In this document: positions 39,871 to 52,076 of the stretch, piece by piece
Position numbering within the stretch: the first letter of the stretch is position 1
Layout: every line of letters starts with the position of its first letter
Assembly (NCBI GenBank): GCA_019155185.1
Contig: CM032808.1
Span: 13,024,607-13,088,606, forward strand
Reading direction: 5' to 3'
Origin: Beaufortia kweichowensis
Taxonomy: Eukaryota; Chordata; Actinopteri; Cypriniformes; Gastromyzontidae
DNA length: 64,000 nucleotides
The notes under the pieces: generated by a model
What the model was told of the DNA's origin: nothing
What the model saw: the letters and a program-made list of their open reading frames with translations, nothing else
Database searches by the model: none
Made by a program: the position numbers and the translations under genes

Positions 39871-40620
39871 GATGATAATTTCAGATGAGTCGCTTTAAAG
39901 AGAAAGCAACCTCTCTTTGGAAGTGTGTATCCAAAGATCCCCGTTTCCACGCGCTCTCCGGTACACACCGAAACTCCGCGAACACACCGACTACCCTTCA
40001 GCAACTATCGTGGGTAGCGACTGGTGGAGTAATGTCTGATTCACAAAAGAGTTGTTCAGTTGAGTCGGATCTTTTTGATTCTAAATGATTCGTTCGTGAA
40101 CAACTTACTCTGCTGAGAAAAGTTCTAATGGTTTCCAATACAAATACCAAAATTAAAAATAAGTTGTTTAATATTAAAACCATTACATTTTGGGGAGGAT
40201 TATTTCAGTAGGAGTTAATGGTCTCAGCACATTACCAACAGAGACCATCAGAGATCATTATAGTTTCCATTAAAACCAATACAATTCCCATAATTGTTCG
40301 GATGGTCTTCTTAGTTGTTATTTTTAGCTAAAGAATCATTGAAACGAACCGTTTGAAAGAACCGATTCGCGCAAATGAGTCACACCTCCCAACATCGGAC
40401 CGATCACTCACCGCCCAAAGCTCCCTGATGACGCTCACACGCCATCCACCAATCACACAGAAGCCACGGGCGCGCCCGTGAATGCGACCGGTTCACGCAC
40501 ACGTCGCTAATACCAGATAAGCCCCGCCCATCGCTTTGTCTGGTTTGCTAGAGACGCGAGTTCTTCCCAAATTACGTCATACATTCTCATGCCCTAAAAA
40601 GGAAACTTGGTTCTAGTGTT
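39871..40620 (-). promoter_or_regulatory. vcl 5' flank and promoter with CArG box
   Basis: CpG-richer flank of vinculin. A perfect CArG box CCTAAAAAGG is at 40593-40602, 0.72 kb before the ATG. A CCAAT word and a CCCGCCC GC box lie nearby (40.45-40.53 kb). Vinculin is a known SRF/MRTF target, so the CArG box is a plausible functional site. A dispersed repeat sits at 40195-40320 within the same flank. Confidence 0.5.
40195..40320. repeat. Dispersed repeat, copy 1 (shared with 43.4-43.6 kb)
   Basis: Shares the word TTCCATTAAAACCAATACAA plus surrounding blocks (CACATTACCA, GAGACC) with 43440-43605. It is probably a non-autonomous DNA-transposon relic. Confidence 0.5.
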
Positions 40621-42081
40621 CTAGATGAAGAGTTCAGAGTGCCAGTGGGCACGAGCCTGGAATCCTGCTCAGCATTCTTCAGCGTTTAACACATTATATT
40701 CAGTTTCATTCATTATCAGGATCAATAATTCAACAAGACAAAAATAAAAACAATTTCTATTCTTTTGTTAATGACAACATTACAGTGATACGTTTATTCC
40801 ACCTTTAAATTACTATAAATGAGTGAGTAGAGTAGAGTAGAAAGAAGTAAAAAGTAAAAATGACAGACTTTATCAATTTTTTGGTGATTTTGTGAAAGCT
40901 GGTATAGCATGATTCAATAATAAGAGCAGACTGCACCCCCTCATCATAAAAACCAAACAGTCAGATTTATTCACTTACTTTAGTAACAATAACAATATCT
41001 CGACTTGTGTTGAACCGACAGATGCCTCAAGCAGCCCAAGAATTTGCTCAACATCTGAGCAGAGACCCTCAACACACTGCATGACCTAATATGGAAGAGT
41101 CCAAAAAGAAAGAATTAAGGAAGTTGATTCAGTGTTGTGAGTGTAAACACTGGTGTTCCTGACCCCAGAGACCCAATGTTTTTGTGTTCTGCATCTTTTA
41201 AAACAGCAAAGTAAAAAGATTCAGATTCTACTGCTAAATACTTTAATTTAACCCATTTTATATTAGTTTACATTATGTATACAGAATAAGAGAACCAGAG
41301 AATTAAAGGAATATTTGATCTAAATAATTAATAGTTTAATTTCTGTCATTAGTAACCCTCATGACATTCAAAACTTGTCTGACATTTCATTTTTAGTGGA
41401 ACACAAAAACATTTATGGAGAACAAATCAGTTGCATAAAAATTCTTTAATGATGATAGATATCATGTTTAAAGCAGCATCACTCCTGTTACCAATGACAA
41501 CACAAGTTAATGTGTGTATCAGTGTGAGGTATGAAGTGTGTGTTACTGGAGTATTGGCTGTCAGTGTCTCATTCACTACAGTCACACAATGACATCTTGT
41601 GGTTGATTATGATACTGCACTTAGTCACATAGCAAAGAGTTCACTTTAAAATCTAGACGCATGTAAGATAAATATAAAAAACAAGTGATATAAGCAGATC
41701 TGTTCTGCATTTATAATCGTCCACAATTTTAGAACATAAATACATCATCACAAAAACACTAGAATGTATAATAATTATAATAATAACATATACAAGTTTT
41801 ATATGTCCAGATTTCTTTTTCGGAAGCTGTATAAACTAAAGAGCGTATGTGAGCATTTTAATACATGATTTTGCAGTGATTCAGTAACATTACTAGAAAG
41901 AGTGAGATCATTTTAAGTTACTTGTGAGTCACCGTGACCACTGCTAACCCAATGACATCATCAGTCTGTGTTTAACTGTGATGATCATGTGATCGGTGGA
42001 GCTCCTGCTAGACTATATGAGGCTTTTCCATTCACTAGCTGCACTGGAATTACATTCACAGCTGTTACAATCATCCTGTCT

Positions 42082-42116
<35 letters not shown>

Positions 42117-42463
42117 GCATTTTAGGACTTTATTTATATGCATTTAAAACAGTACCACATCATGTACATGTGCAGTATTTCTGTGTGTTTTTATGGGTAT
42201 CAGGGTGTTTGTATATCTGCTACATTAACACACAGATTGATGTACATTTCTAAGAACGTTCATATGCACCTCCAGCAAAAAAACAAATATTAACAAGTGT
42301 TTCTATATGTTACTGTAAGGAAGATTAGAAGATGATCACATTGATCATAATCAGTCAAACAAAGTTTATTAACTAAAGCTGATCATTTCATCAGTAGCCA
42401 AATAATAGTCCGTTATATATATACATTAGGTAATGGATGTGTTAATTTTCACTCCATATAAAA
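40621..42463. other. Intergenic, vcl to plaub
   Basis: AT-rich spacer without a recognisable gene. It contains a (CA)n run at 42083-42115. The plaub poly(A) signal (minus-strand AATAAA) is at 42365-42370, 94 nt past the plaub stop. Confidence 0.5.
42083..42115. repeat. (CA)n microsatellite
   Basis: Perfect CA dinucleotide run downstream of plaub. Confidence 0.95.
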
Positions 42464-45400
42464 TTAATGCTGAGCAGACGCCGAACTGAATGACGACAGG
42501 CCGGTTTTTTTCAGGATCCACTGGTAGTAGTTGCTCACTTTTGTATAAACACCAGGACGAAGCTTTCTAGAGCAACCCTCACCCCAGCTCACCACACCGA
42601 ACTGAACCGCACGACCATCCACTGTACACACCAGCGGACCACCAGAGTCACCCTGAAAAACATCAGTCCATCAATCCAGATTGTGCTGTTTCAATAATAA
42701 AAATGAGGAAAAATTGATCAGTGATAGTTTCTCACCTTACAGGTGTCGGTGCTCCAGTCTTTACTCGCGGCACACAGCATGTTATCTGTGATCATGTTAC
42801 CGTAGTACTCTTTACTGGAGCACAAATCATGTGACAGAATATTGACCTTTGCTTCTTTGAGATACTGAGAGTAATGATACGACCCTGCACAAAAAACATA
42901 CATTCATAAAAACAAATAATAACACTTACTCATCACAATCATTTTATTCAAGTTTTTGTCATATGTTCTTAGTTGTAAGCATTCTTCTTAAAGTTACTAG
43001 TTTTTATTCTTTCCTTGTCATTTTTAAAATCATTTTTGTGGTCAACGCTTTGTGGGTTTTAATAAGATTGATTGTTTGTTGGAATTTGAACGAATTTGAA
43101 CACACACAGCTGTTGTACCTTCTCCCTCTTTACCATATCCAGTGATGTCACAGGAAGTCCCATCATCGAGTGAGAGGTGAGGATCAGGGATGCAAACCGT
43201 CTTAACTGAGCTGGACTTTTTAGCACATTCACCATCAGAACTCTGAATCTTCAACAACGCTAAACAGACACACACAAACTGTTTTTAATATGATGTCTCT
43301 TTAAACAGCATTTGTTGTTTTGGGATCTGTATGTTTCATAATCAGAGTTTCAAATTACAATTACGAATACCATAATAAACCATCAACAATCAGCATTAAA
43401 AAAGTCCCTCATGTAGTGTGTTTTGGGTTTATTGGAGTAGGGTTTAATCGTGTTGTATTGGTTCCCATCAGCCAGATAACATCTCACCAATGGAACACAA
43501 CACATTACCAGTACATACCCTCAGAGACCTCATTTCCATTAAAACCAATACAATTCCCAATACAATTATAACCAGTAAAACCATTAGCATTTCTCTGATG
43601 GTTTCTATTGTTTTTTTAGCAGGATTACACGTAAACCTTAAATGCAAAAGTGGTTGTTAGATGTGTGTATGCTCGTTACCGATGTCATTGTTTTGGTTGT
43701 CGTCATTGCTGTTAAAGTTTTCATGAATGATCAGCTCAGAGACTCTGAACGTCTGTTCTCTCCGCAGGTCCGTCTCATTGATTGCGTTCTTCCCCAGAAA
43801 CACTGACAGATCATGAATATTTGTCTGGGGACTGCAAACACACAGCAAAACATGAATGTGTAAACACACACACAGCTGTACAAAGAGAAAAATCAGGTGT
43901 GATGGTTTGTGTAGTGACCCGTCATGAAAGCAGTGTGCGGCCGTAAGGATCCAGCAGGGTGAGATCAGACTCCCTCCACAATTAAACACTTGAACCCGGT
44001 TTATCCTCACAAACACGGCTGCCATCCAGGGATGACGCTGTACTGTACTCAAAGCCCCGCCCACCACCTTCATGATGCGCTCTTCCCTCACACCACACTG
44101 CCAATCTGTCAATATATAAGTGTGTTATTAGTATACTACTTTAAACAAACAAACACAAAATAAATTATACTTTTAGTCTATTTCTCTATATGTACTCTTT
44201 TTTATGTCCTAATCTAGCTTTGTACTAAAACTGTACCACATTTACAGTTGTAGTGCACTTAAAAGTACACTTTTATAAACTGAAAAGTGGTCAGATTTAG
44301 TCATGAGTTGTTTTAAAATAGTACACTTACAAGTATAGTACTACTACTAAAAATATTACGTTTTCTTAAGTATACTTAAGAAAATGAACTTGCAGTTCTT
44401 TTTCGTAAAGCTTTGCATTGAAATAGTACACTTAGAAGTGTACTAGTACTTACTGCATGAAGTATACTTAAAATTAACTTAAATTAAAAAATTAGTACTT
44501 AACATAATGAACTTGAAGTATTCTTCTATTTTGTAGTAGCTTGTTAAAAAACAACATTAATAAAACATGAACACAGCTTTAGATTTAAAAAAATTTGATT
44601 GTCCAACAAATAATGTTCATACAATATGTTTAAAAAAGTACACATGCACCAAATTAAAATCTTAATTTCCTCATAATTCTGACCTGAAACTGAAAGAATG
44701 TCAGGAGACACATCAGGACCTGATAAGATATTGTTGTGTTATTGCTTTAGTTCTGGACAGAATCAGTACCTTGATTTATACAGTGAGGAATGTCACAATC
44801 TTCTTTTACGATCCCAAACTGTGTCTGTACGTAACACCAGGGTTTATCGCTGTGGTCTGGGTTTCTGTTGGAGTCAAATCATGCATGTTATGGTAGATTT
44901 AACTTCATAAGATGTTGAAAAACAGACCGAGTCATTCTTGATGAAGCAATTCAGATCCACACCTGAATTATCTAGTAGGTTCAGCAGCTGTGTTTGGATA
45001 ATCAGGTCTGGACTTGATAATAAAAACAACCCCATACATCATAACATTTTTCTTTTCCTATTCAAAATCTTTACCATGTACAGTAGATAACATGTCATGT
45101 TTGCGCAAGAAAAAGGAATAACCCGTCAAGCTTGGATTAAGATTTCTTTTCTCTTTTAGGACTCGCTTTTCAATCTTTTTTAGTCAAAGCTTTACTGTTA
45201 GACCTGCCTGCAGCTGTTGTGTCGCCCCAGGCCGTGATTCCTGCCATGTCTTCTGATCTCATGCAAACGTCTTGAATTCCAACGTAGACATTCTCGCCCA
45301 CTCGCAGACTTAGACACAGAGCCCCGATAAAATCGCCCGTTTCCATTGAAGCAAGAGACAGATTCATCTAACAGGATCACCATCATCATTAACAGATTGA

Positions 45401-45832
45401 ATGAACAATAAATAAATAAGCAATAATGAATTCAAAATAAACAACAATAAACAAACATTAACATGCACCTATTTCACAGATGTGGCCCTTATAACCATCA
45501 GGACAGAGACAGAACATGTGACGGCCCAATGTGACAGACGTTCCTCCATTCAGACACAGATCTACAGAACCGGATCAGAGGACGTTTACATGTGAATTAT
45601 ATTTGTATGTATTAATTAGATGTATTGGAAGTTTCTGTACCTGTTTTACTGTGGTGATGTCTGCGATGAGCTCTCTGCACATCAGAAAAATAAAATTCAT
45701 CAATTCATTTGTATGACATATAAAGTATGTCATTAGAGCTCATTTTTTTTAATTGCACTTATATAAAATACTTACGCAAACTATGAGCGCTGACAGAGCA
45801 AGAATCAAAGTCAACATGCAGAACTGGGTCAT
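42464..45832 (-). CDS. plaub: Urokinase-type plasminogen activator b
   Basis: Secreted serine protease that converts plasminogen to plasmin. Ten exons give 418 residues (human 431): 45832-45776 (signal peptide), 45674-45641, 45561-45469 (EGF), 45367-45208 and 44864-44770 (kringle), 44105-43919, 43831-43680, 43259-43119, 42884-42736 and 42652-42464. The kringle has GNGRFYRG, GLGRHNSC and KPWCYV. Activation is at MK before VVGG. The triad is His204 (TAAHC), Asp258 (NNDIALLKI) and Ser359 (GDSGGP), with Asp six residues before Ser359 for Arg/Lys specificity. GTSCDITGYGKE matches uPA rather than tPA. The EGF module has Asp and Ser at its first and third cysteine positions. The intron inside the kringle must use a GC donor to stay in frame. 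It lies next to vcl, as human PLAU does. Confidence 0.94.
43440..43605. repeat. Dispersed repeat, copy 2 (shared with 40.2 kb)
   Basis: Intronic in plaub; shares TTCCATTAAAACCAATACAA and neighbouring words with 40195-40320. Ends are approximate. Confidence 0.5.
44150..44530. repeat. AAGTATACTT-rich palindromic repeat
   Basis: plaub intron DNA packed with AGTACACTT and AAGTATACTTA words in both orientations. It looks like a degenerate foldback MITE. No coding capacity. Confidence 0.5.
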
Positions 45833-47612
45833 TTCTCTCTCTTTCACTCTCTGTGTCAGTCAATTAATGTTAGATTTCCTAAATCAATAATGAATAAATG
45901 AGAAATCAGGATGTCAGTCCTACTTGTATAACAGAAATAAAAAACATATTTTTAGATGCTGTAACTGAAAACCAGTTTATTCAAGGTTTTTTTTTTTTTT
46001 AAATTGTCATTGTCATCTCTTCAAATTTTTTTTCTTTTTTAAGATTTACTTAATTGTCCTGTGGTGACATAAATGAGTTTATAAGTTGTCCATTTGGTGT
46101 CTCAATTAATGTGAGGTCATAAAAACCTCATAACAATTATTGAAGAATTTATGAAAACAATTTTGATAACACTTTACAATAAGGTTATTTGTTAACATTA
46201 GTAAATGCATAGCTAACATGAACTAACAATAAACAATAGTTTTTCCACATTAATCCATCAATAAAATTGTTTGTGTTCACATCACACAAAATGATTTCCT
46301 CCTATGAATTACAAAAGTTTTACATCACATAGCTCATAGCAGTAAGAATTCATCTTACCTCTTCTACAGATCAGGCAGACAAGACGATATGTCGGTATGT
46401 TGATGTTTTCTGCCATATGATAAGAGTCAAACACTCTCTATATACAGCAGAGTCTTCTGTGATTGGCTGAAGCAGGTTTGTCTAGCTGGTGGGGCAAACA
46501 CATGTATGGTTCATATGACATTATATGAATGAATAATGTAAATGATTTAAATTTCTTTGAATTTTCTGACGAAGTATTGTGGAGGCAGCAAGCCTCTATT
46601 CCGGACACACAATCATCATCAGCAGAATACGTGCACTGACACCCGGATAATGAAGGAAAATGTGGGCAGAGTGTAAAATCAGTTTCACGCTTTTACATAC
46701 TGATATACCCAGCTGTGTTCTCACCAAAATCAGATTCACATCCACTGAGTCATGACTGCATGATGGTCTGTAACCCACAGTTTTAGGGAATATCCCAAAA
46801 TGAGGCCATGATAGAGTCATTTTAGATAAATGAATGTTGAAGTGAAATTGTATGTTGTATGTATAATGGTTCAAAATGGACCTCCACAACTAAGATGATG
46901 AAAAATACTGTAAATCTCTGACAGACACAAGACAAATGCAATGTAGAAACAACTGTGAAAAATACATGCAAGTTTAATGCACCTTTTAGTTCATGTGTTT
47001 GTCATATAATTTAATGAGCATTTAATGAGCATAAATTGACCTCAATAGATGTTCAGATGCACATTTGTAACAACAAATCAAAGCAAACTGTGTGCAAAAC
47101 ATTTGAAGAACAAAAAAAATAAAAACATATTTCATAATCATTGTCTGACATCGTTTTAGTTTCATAATGTGTTAACAACTTCTAAAAGCTGTTTCTTTAT
47201 TTCTTTCTCTTCTTAATTAGTTTTCTTGAAAATATAGTTAGAATTAGTTATATCAAGTTATAGATTTCTTCTGTATCCTCAGTATTACTATATCCTAATA
47301 AGTATTTTGTAAAGCTAGTTTCTCAATAACATCATCTTGCAGGACATGACATTATATTTCTGCACATAAACACAGATGTTCTCAGAAACAAACACAGCAC
47401 TTGAAACAAAAATGACAGTAAACTTGATCATCAGTTTCAGAAAAGAACTTACTTTATTTTTAGCAGTTAAATTCTTTGAAATATATACATAAATAATTTT
47501 ATTCATACAAAACAGGAACAGTGAATTTCCAGTTCAGTAGTGTATAATAAAGCAGAGGCGGGATCGATGTCCAGGTCATGTATGGTCGCTATGGTAACGA
47601 TGTGAGCGTGGC
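45833..47612. other. plaub 5' region, spacer and exoc7 3' UTR
   Basis: The plaub ATG exon has a likely acceptor at about 45.85 kb. A non-coding first exon probably ends at the minus-strand donor near 46358-46359, and a TATATAG-like box lies at about 46.44 kb. A common fish repeat covers about 46165-46265. The exoc7 poly(A) signal (minus-strand AATAAA) is at 47498-47503. The rest shows nothing recognisable. Confidence 0.45.
46165..46265. repeat. Common fish dispersed repeat fragment
   Basis: Words such as AACACTTTACAATAAGGTT followed by GTTAACATTAGTAAATGCAT and AACATGAACTAACAAT are typical of an abundant teleost non-autonomous transposon family, recognised from memory. It is a fragment only. 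Confidence 0.5.
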
Positions 47613-50600
47613 CTAAGCCGAGGTGTCAAAGAGCTTGTCAATCATCTCCTCCACCTGCTCTGGACTGTATCTGTGATATTTCTCAGGATTTTTGGTGAAG
47701 GATATGTTTGCGCATCTGTAAGAACAAAAATCAGATTCTCAATGTTGTGGACAGATGTAACAACAGAAGTGTTGAACAGTATTGTTTGTGTGTCTCACCG
47801 CTGCAGGAAAGCTTTATACGCATCTGATACGACTCTTTTCTGAGCGTGTCTGATAGCATCACGCTGATCTTTATCAGGTACAGCCCAGCCCTTCTGAATC
47901 TTACACAGTTCCTCCAGACCGTCATTAAAACCCTGAAGAAACAAAGACACACAGAACACACACTTACTCAAAAATGATGATGATTGAAGAAATAAACATT
48001 AACACTTGAGAACTATTTCTCAATATAACTTTTTATTATTCATAAAAACATTAATAGCACTCTTTAAAATGATACATTTTACCTATTAGATTTTTTAAAC
48101 TACAATAAAGTTAAATACTGCAGTAAAAAAATCATGTATGTGAAACAGACATTTATAGGTTGATTCCCCCAAAAAGTATAAATATTGCAAGTCTGTAGTG
48201 CTTTAAAACTTTGATATGATCAGCAAACTTTGTTTTTTACCTTGAATTTGTCTTTGATGATCTGGCGTTCCTTATCTTTGAGCTGTTTAAGTAAAAAATA
48301 ACAGTGTAGGATCATTGTATGATGACAAACCAAACAAAACCTTTTTTAACAACCAATCCTTGAGTGTATGAGTCTTTATAATGGATTTGGAAAATTGTGA
48401 AAATAGATTAAGAAAATGTTATTAGCATAGTTAACTGTAGTTAACTGGTGTGTGTTTGGCGTTTTCTTACCTTGGTTCCAGGCAGAAATGCTGGTATATT
48501 TCTCTCTGTCAGATGCTCTGTGACCTTATACCAGCTGTAGATGTATAAAGATCATGATTTATTGTGTGATGACAGGATTGTCTGATGTGTTTCAGATCAG
48601 CTGTGTGCAGGTGTGTGTTTACCTGCGCTGATAATTCTGAATCTCCTGCTCGATGAGCTCTCGGTATGAACTCTCCACACGCTTATGAGTCACAGCGACC
48701 AGCTGAATCAACTCAGACCTGCGCAACAAACCAATATATCTGAGAACTCATTTCATAGATTTATATTCATTTTATCACGGATTTATATTCATCCTCACAG
48801 AAACACAGATTTAAGTAAAATGCAGTAAAATGTCTCATTAATTTTATAGTTCATGCACATGAACACACACATTATTAGAATTATTAGCACATCAGAATTT
48901 TGTAATTGTAATTGTGTAAAGTGTAATTGAGATTGAAAGGTAAATCAGTGAATTGACTCACTTCTCCAGAGACTTCAAGATGTAATTGTAGTTGTTATGA
49001 AGGAAAATGGCTCGCAGCGCTGGATCTTCATACACTTTCGCTTTATTTGACAAATTCAGCTGAAGGTTTCCTAAGACTTTATCTACAAACACAACACACA
49101 TATTACTGCCAGACACATTTACACATCTCCATGAAAATCTACAATTTATTTTAATTATAAACTGGAAAATGTGCGTGAAAATGTGTGTGTGTGTGTGTTT
49201 GTCTTACAGATATATGTGCTCAGAAGTCTTCGGCTGAACTCTGAACTGTAGCTGCTGGCGGATGAACTGCTCTCTACAAACACAAAGGAACACATTACAT
49301 TCAACACACATTAGTTTTACTTCGCTGCCCATGTGCTCATGCCAGAACTGTCTAACTCATTTTAATTGTAAACACAGTAAGCAGCTGTATTTGATTAAAA
49401 GTTAACTAACACAAAACACATGTGTGGCTAAAGTTATTTTATAAACAGAAGAGCATCAGCTAACTCCATCCATCCGCGCAGGCGCTTACCTCGGGGGTCT
49501 AAAGGAATATTGTAAGTGTCCCCGAGAACTACGGGACAGAAGCCAAGCAGAAGAGAGAGAAAAGAGAAATAGAGAAAGAAGCAAAGGGCAAGAAGTTAAA
49601 ATAGTTTTGTTAGTGAAGAAACATCTAATAGGCAGCCAGCATCAGAGTGAGGAACAGCAGTAGGCGGGGTTTATGAATGGGTAGGCGGGGCTATAGGTGG
49701 CATGCACTCATGTGATACACATCGGCCATATGCATTTACTTTTTTACCTATGCAAAAAACAAAAATTAAACAAATCAAGGTTTTGAACTGTATTTAGACA
49801 AGCACAGTTTCTCATGCAGAAAAACCAAAGCAAGAGAATAGATACGACACAGAAGACAAAAATGAGCAGAGGAGACAGCAGGTGAGATCATCAGGAGGCT
49901 GTTTGTGTTATGAAAATTAATGTGATAATAAGAGTTTTTTCTTAAAGACATAATCAGACACCAACAACGGCATGAAGGATCCATACAGATATTAACATGA
50001 ACAACAGGTTTTACCCTGTGATGCGAGCATCGCTCCGGCCGTCTCCTGAAAATCCAGCAGCTGCTGTAGAAAGAGAATGGCCTAAAAAACAACACACACA
50101 CACACACACAGTTTATCACTAGAACTCAGAGATGATTTAATACCTTTAATACACTCACATCATGCTTTACTTAAGCTTACGTTATATTTCAGTAATTTCT
50201 TTGTGAATCAGAGTCAAGGTGTTTTCATACTGTATAAAGTGAAGTGATCTTACATTGCTTGTGAGCTCATGAACGGTTCCGTCTTTTGGCATGTTGTATT
50301 CTTTATCTGGATCGTTCTGTTGGAGAAGAACACCTTATTAATTTAACATGAATCACTTCAGGAATTACAACAGCGTTATCAGATATTTTTTTACTTCATG
50401 TACAGCATTTCTCTTTCTGAAGTTGGCCTGTGTGTTTTACCTTAATGCTGTCAGCAAACTCCTCGAGCGCTTTGGCTCCGATTGTCTCCATGGAGGTGAT
50501 GAGGGCCGGGAGTTTGTTCTTGGTGCTGGCGGCCGTTCCCTGCACCACAAAAACAGGATATGACATCACAACATCAATCCTCCAGTGTTGACTTTATCAG

Positions 50601-52033
50601 CATTACAATAAAAGCGAGAGTTTACTGTAGTTTTGTCAGAGACATTAATTCATGCAAATCTGAAGTGTCTATTTACCTGCAGTGTGGCATCAAAGTCAGG
50701 TTTGGTCTGTTTGAGATGTCTCAGGATAGGGAATATAGTAAGAACGGCAGAATAATCATGTCTCATGATGGCTCTGCGTGCAGCTGACACGATGTTATCA
50801 CCCTCCAACATCAAATTATCCAACGCCTCCTGCAACCACATGACACACACCAAACCATTACAGATCTGTCAAAACATGTAAACATAAAACACACAAAAAA
50901 TCTACAGCAAGAATGAGTTTTAACCTGTATGAGCGAGTCAAAGGTCTTCTTTTGGTGATGTTCAGGAATGATCTCGGTCAGTAAGACGTACTCGCTCTGA
51001 GCCAGCTTCACAAAAGCGCTGATGCAGTGAATGTATGAGTCGATCTCAATGTCCAGCACATCATCTTTCCCTGATACACACAAACATAAACACACACATG
51101 TGTATGTCAGATCTCAACAATCAGACAAGAGGACATTTGATCTTTTTGATATAAGATATACTGCTATTGATATAAATTTATTCCATTAGCACACCAGGAT
51201 TGATAAGATCAAATTTTAACTTTTTGTGCTTTAGGACCATCACTAATTTACAATTACCAAATTTTTCATCTTTTTAATAAAAACACCAAACTGACTCTCT
51301 TGAACCTATACATTCTACTGGTATTATTGTGAATTACTCAGCCATGTTTTTTAAAGAATAAAGTTTGTTAAAAGAACTGACAGAATTTACAAATGTTACG
51401 AGAGCAGAAAATCTCTTCAAGCGGTTGCTGAATTTTCTTTTGTCTTTTACTTTAGAGTAACTGGTAATGAATCTTTGAGGTGGGACTCACCTGCAGCCGT
51501 GGCATGCTTGTCGTCAGACAGGTGCTTAACCCCACGCAGGTCATGATCGAAACCTGATTGGTTAGGATATAGTTACATGACCCGGGTCACTCACCCCAGG
51601 TTACAGAGGGAGTGTTTAACAAGTTAAGCCAAGAAAGCCCTCACACACACATTACGGATGAGTGTGTTTCACCTGTGTGAGGTGTTAGTGAACCCAGCGA
51701 AGCAAAGACTGATGGGGGAAAGTGATGTCACAACAGTTTGATCTCACAGCAGTTGCCATGACTACAGCATCCTGCACTGCCCTGCTGACGACCAAACTGT
51801 TGTAAGCTTCACCCGACTGTTGTTCACCCAGCAGGAACAACAGATCATAAACAAAGGTAAAGAGAGATTGTGAAGAAGCAGAAAGACAGCGTGTGTTACC
51901 TTCCAGAGGAGTGAGGTTAGAACCCTTTTTTCCATCCAGGCCATGCTGAGAGTATTGTTTGAGCAGATTCTGAGCCTTACGGATCGTGCCTGCACCCACC
52001 AACACCCGAGAGAGAGAGAGAGAGAGAGAGAGC

Positions 52034-52076
<43 letters not shown>

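Noticed and set aside
51554..51899. Possible extra exoc7 exon like the human insert between PLEG and the next exon
   Set aside because: I looked for an in-frame exon resembling the human alternative segment and found none with both splice sites.
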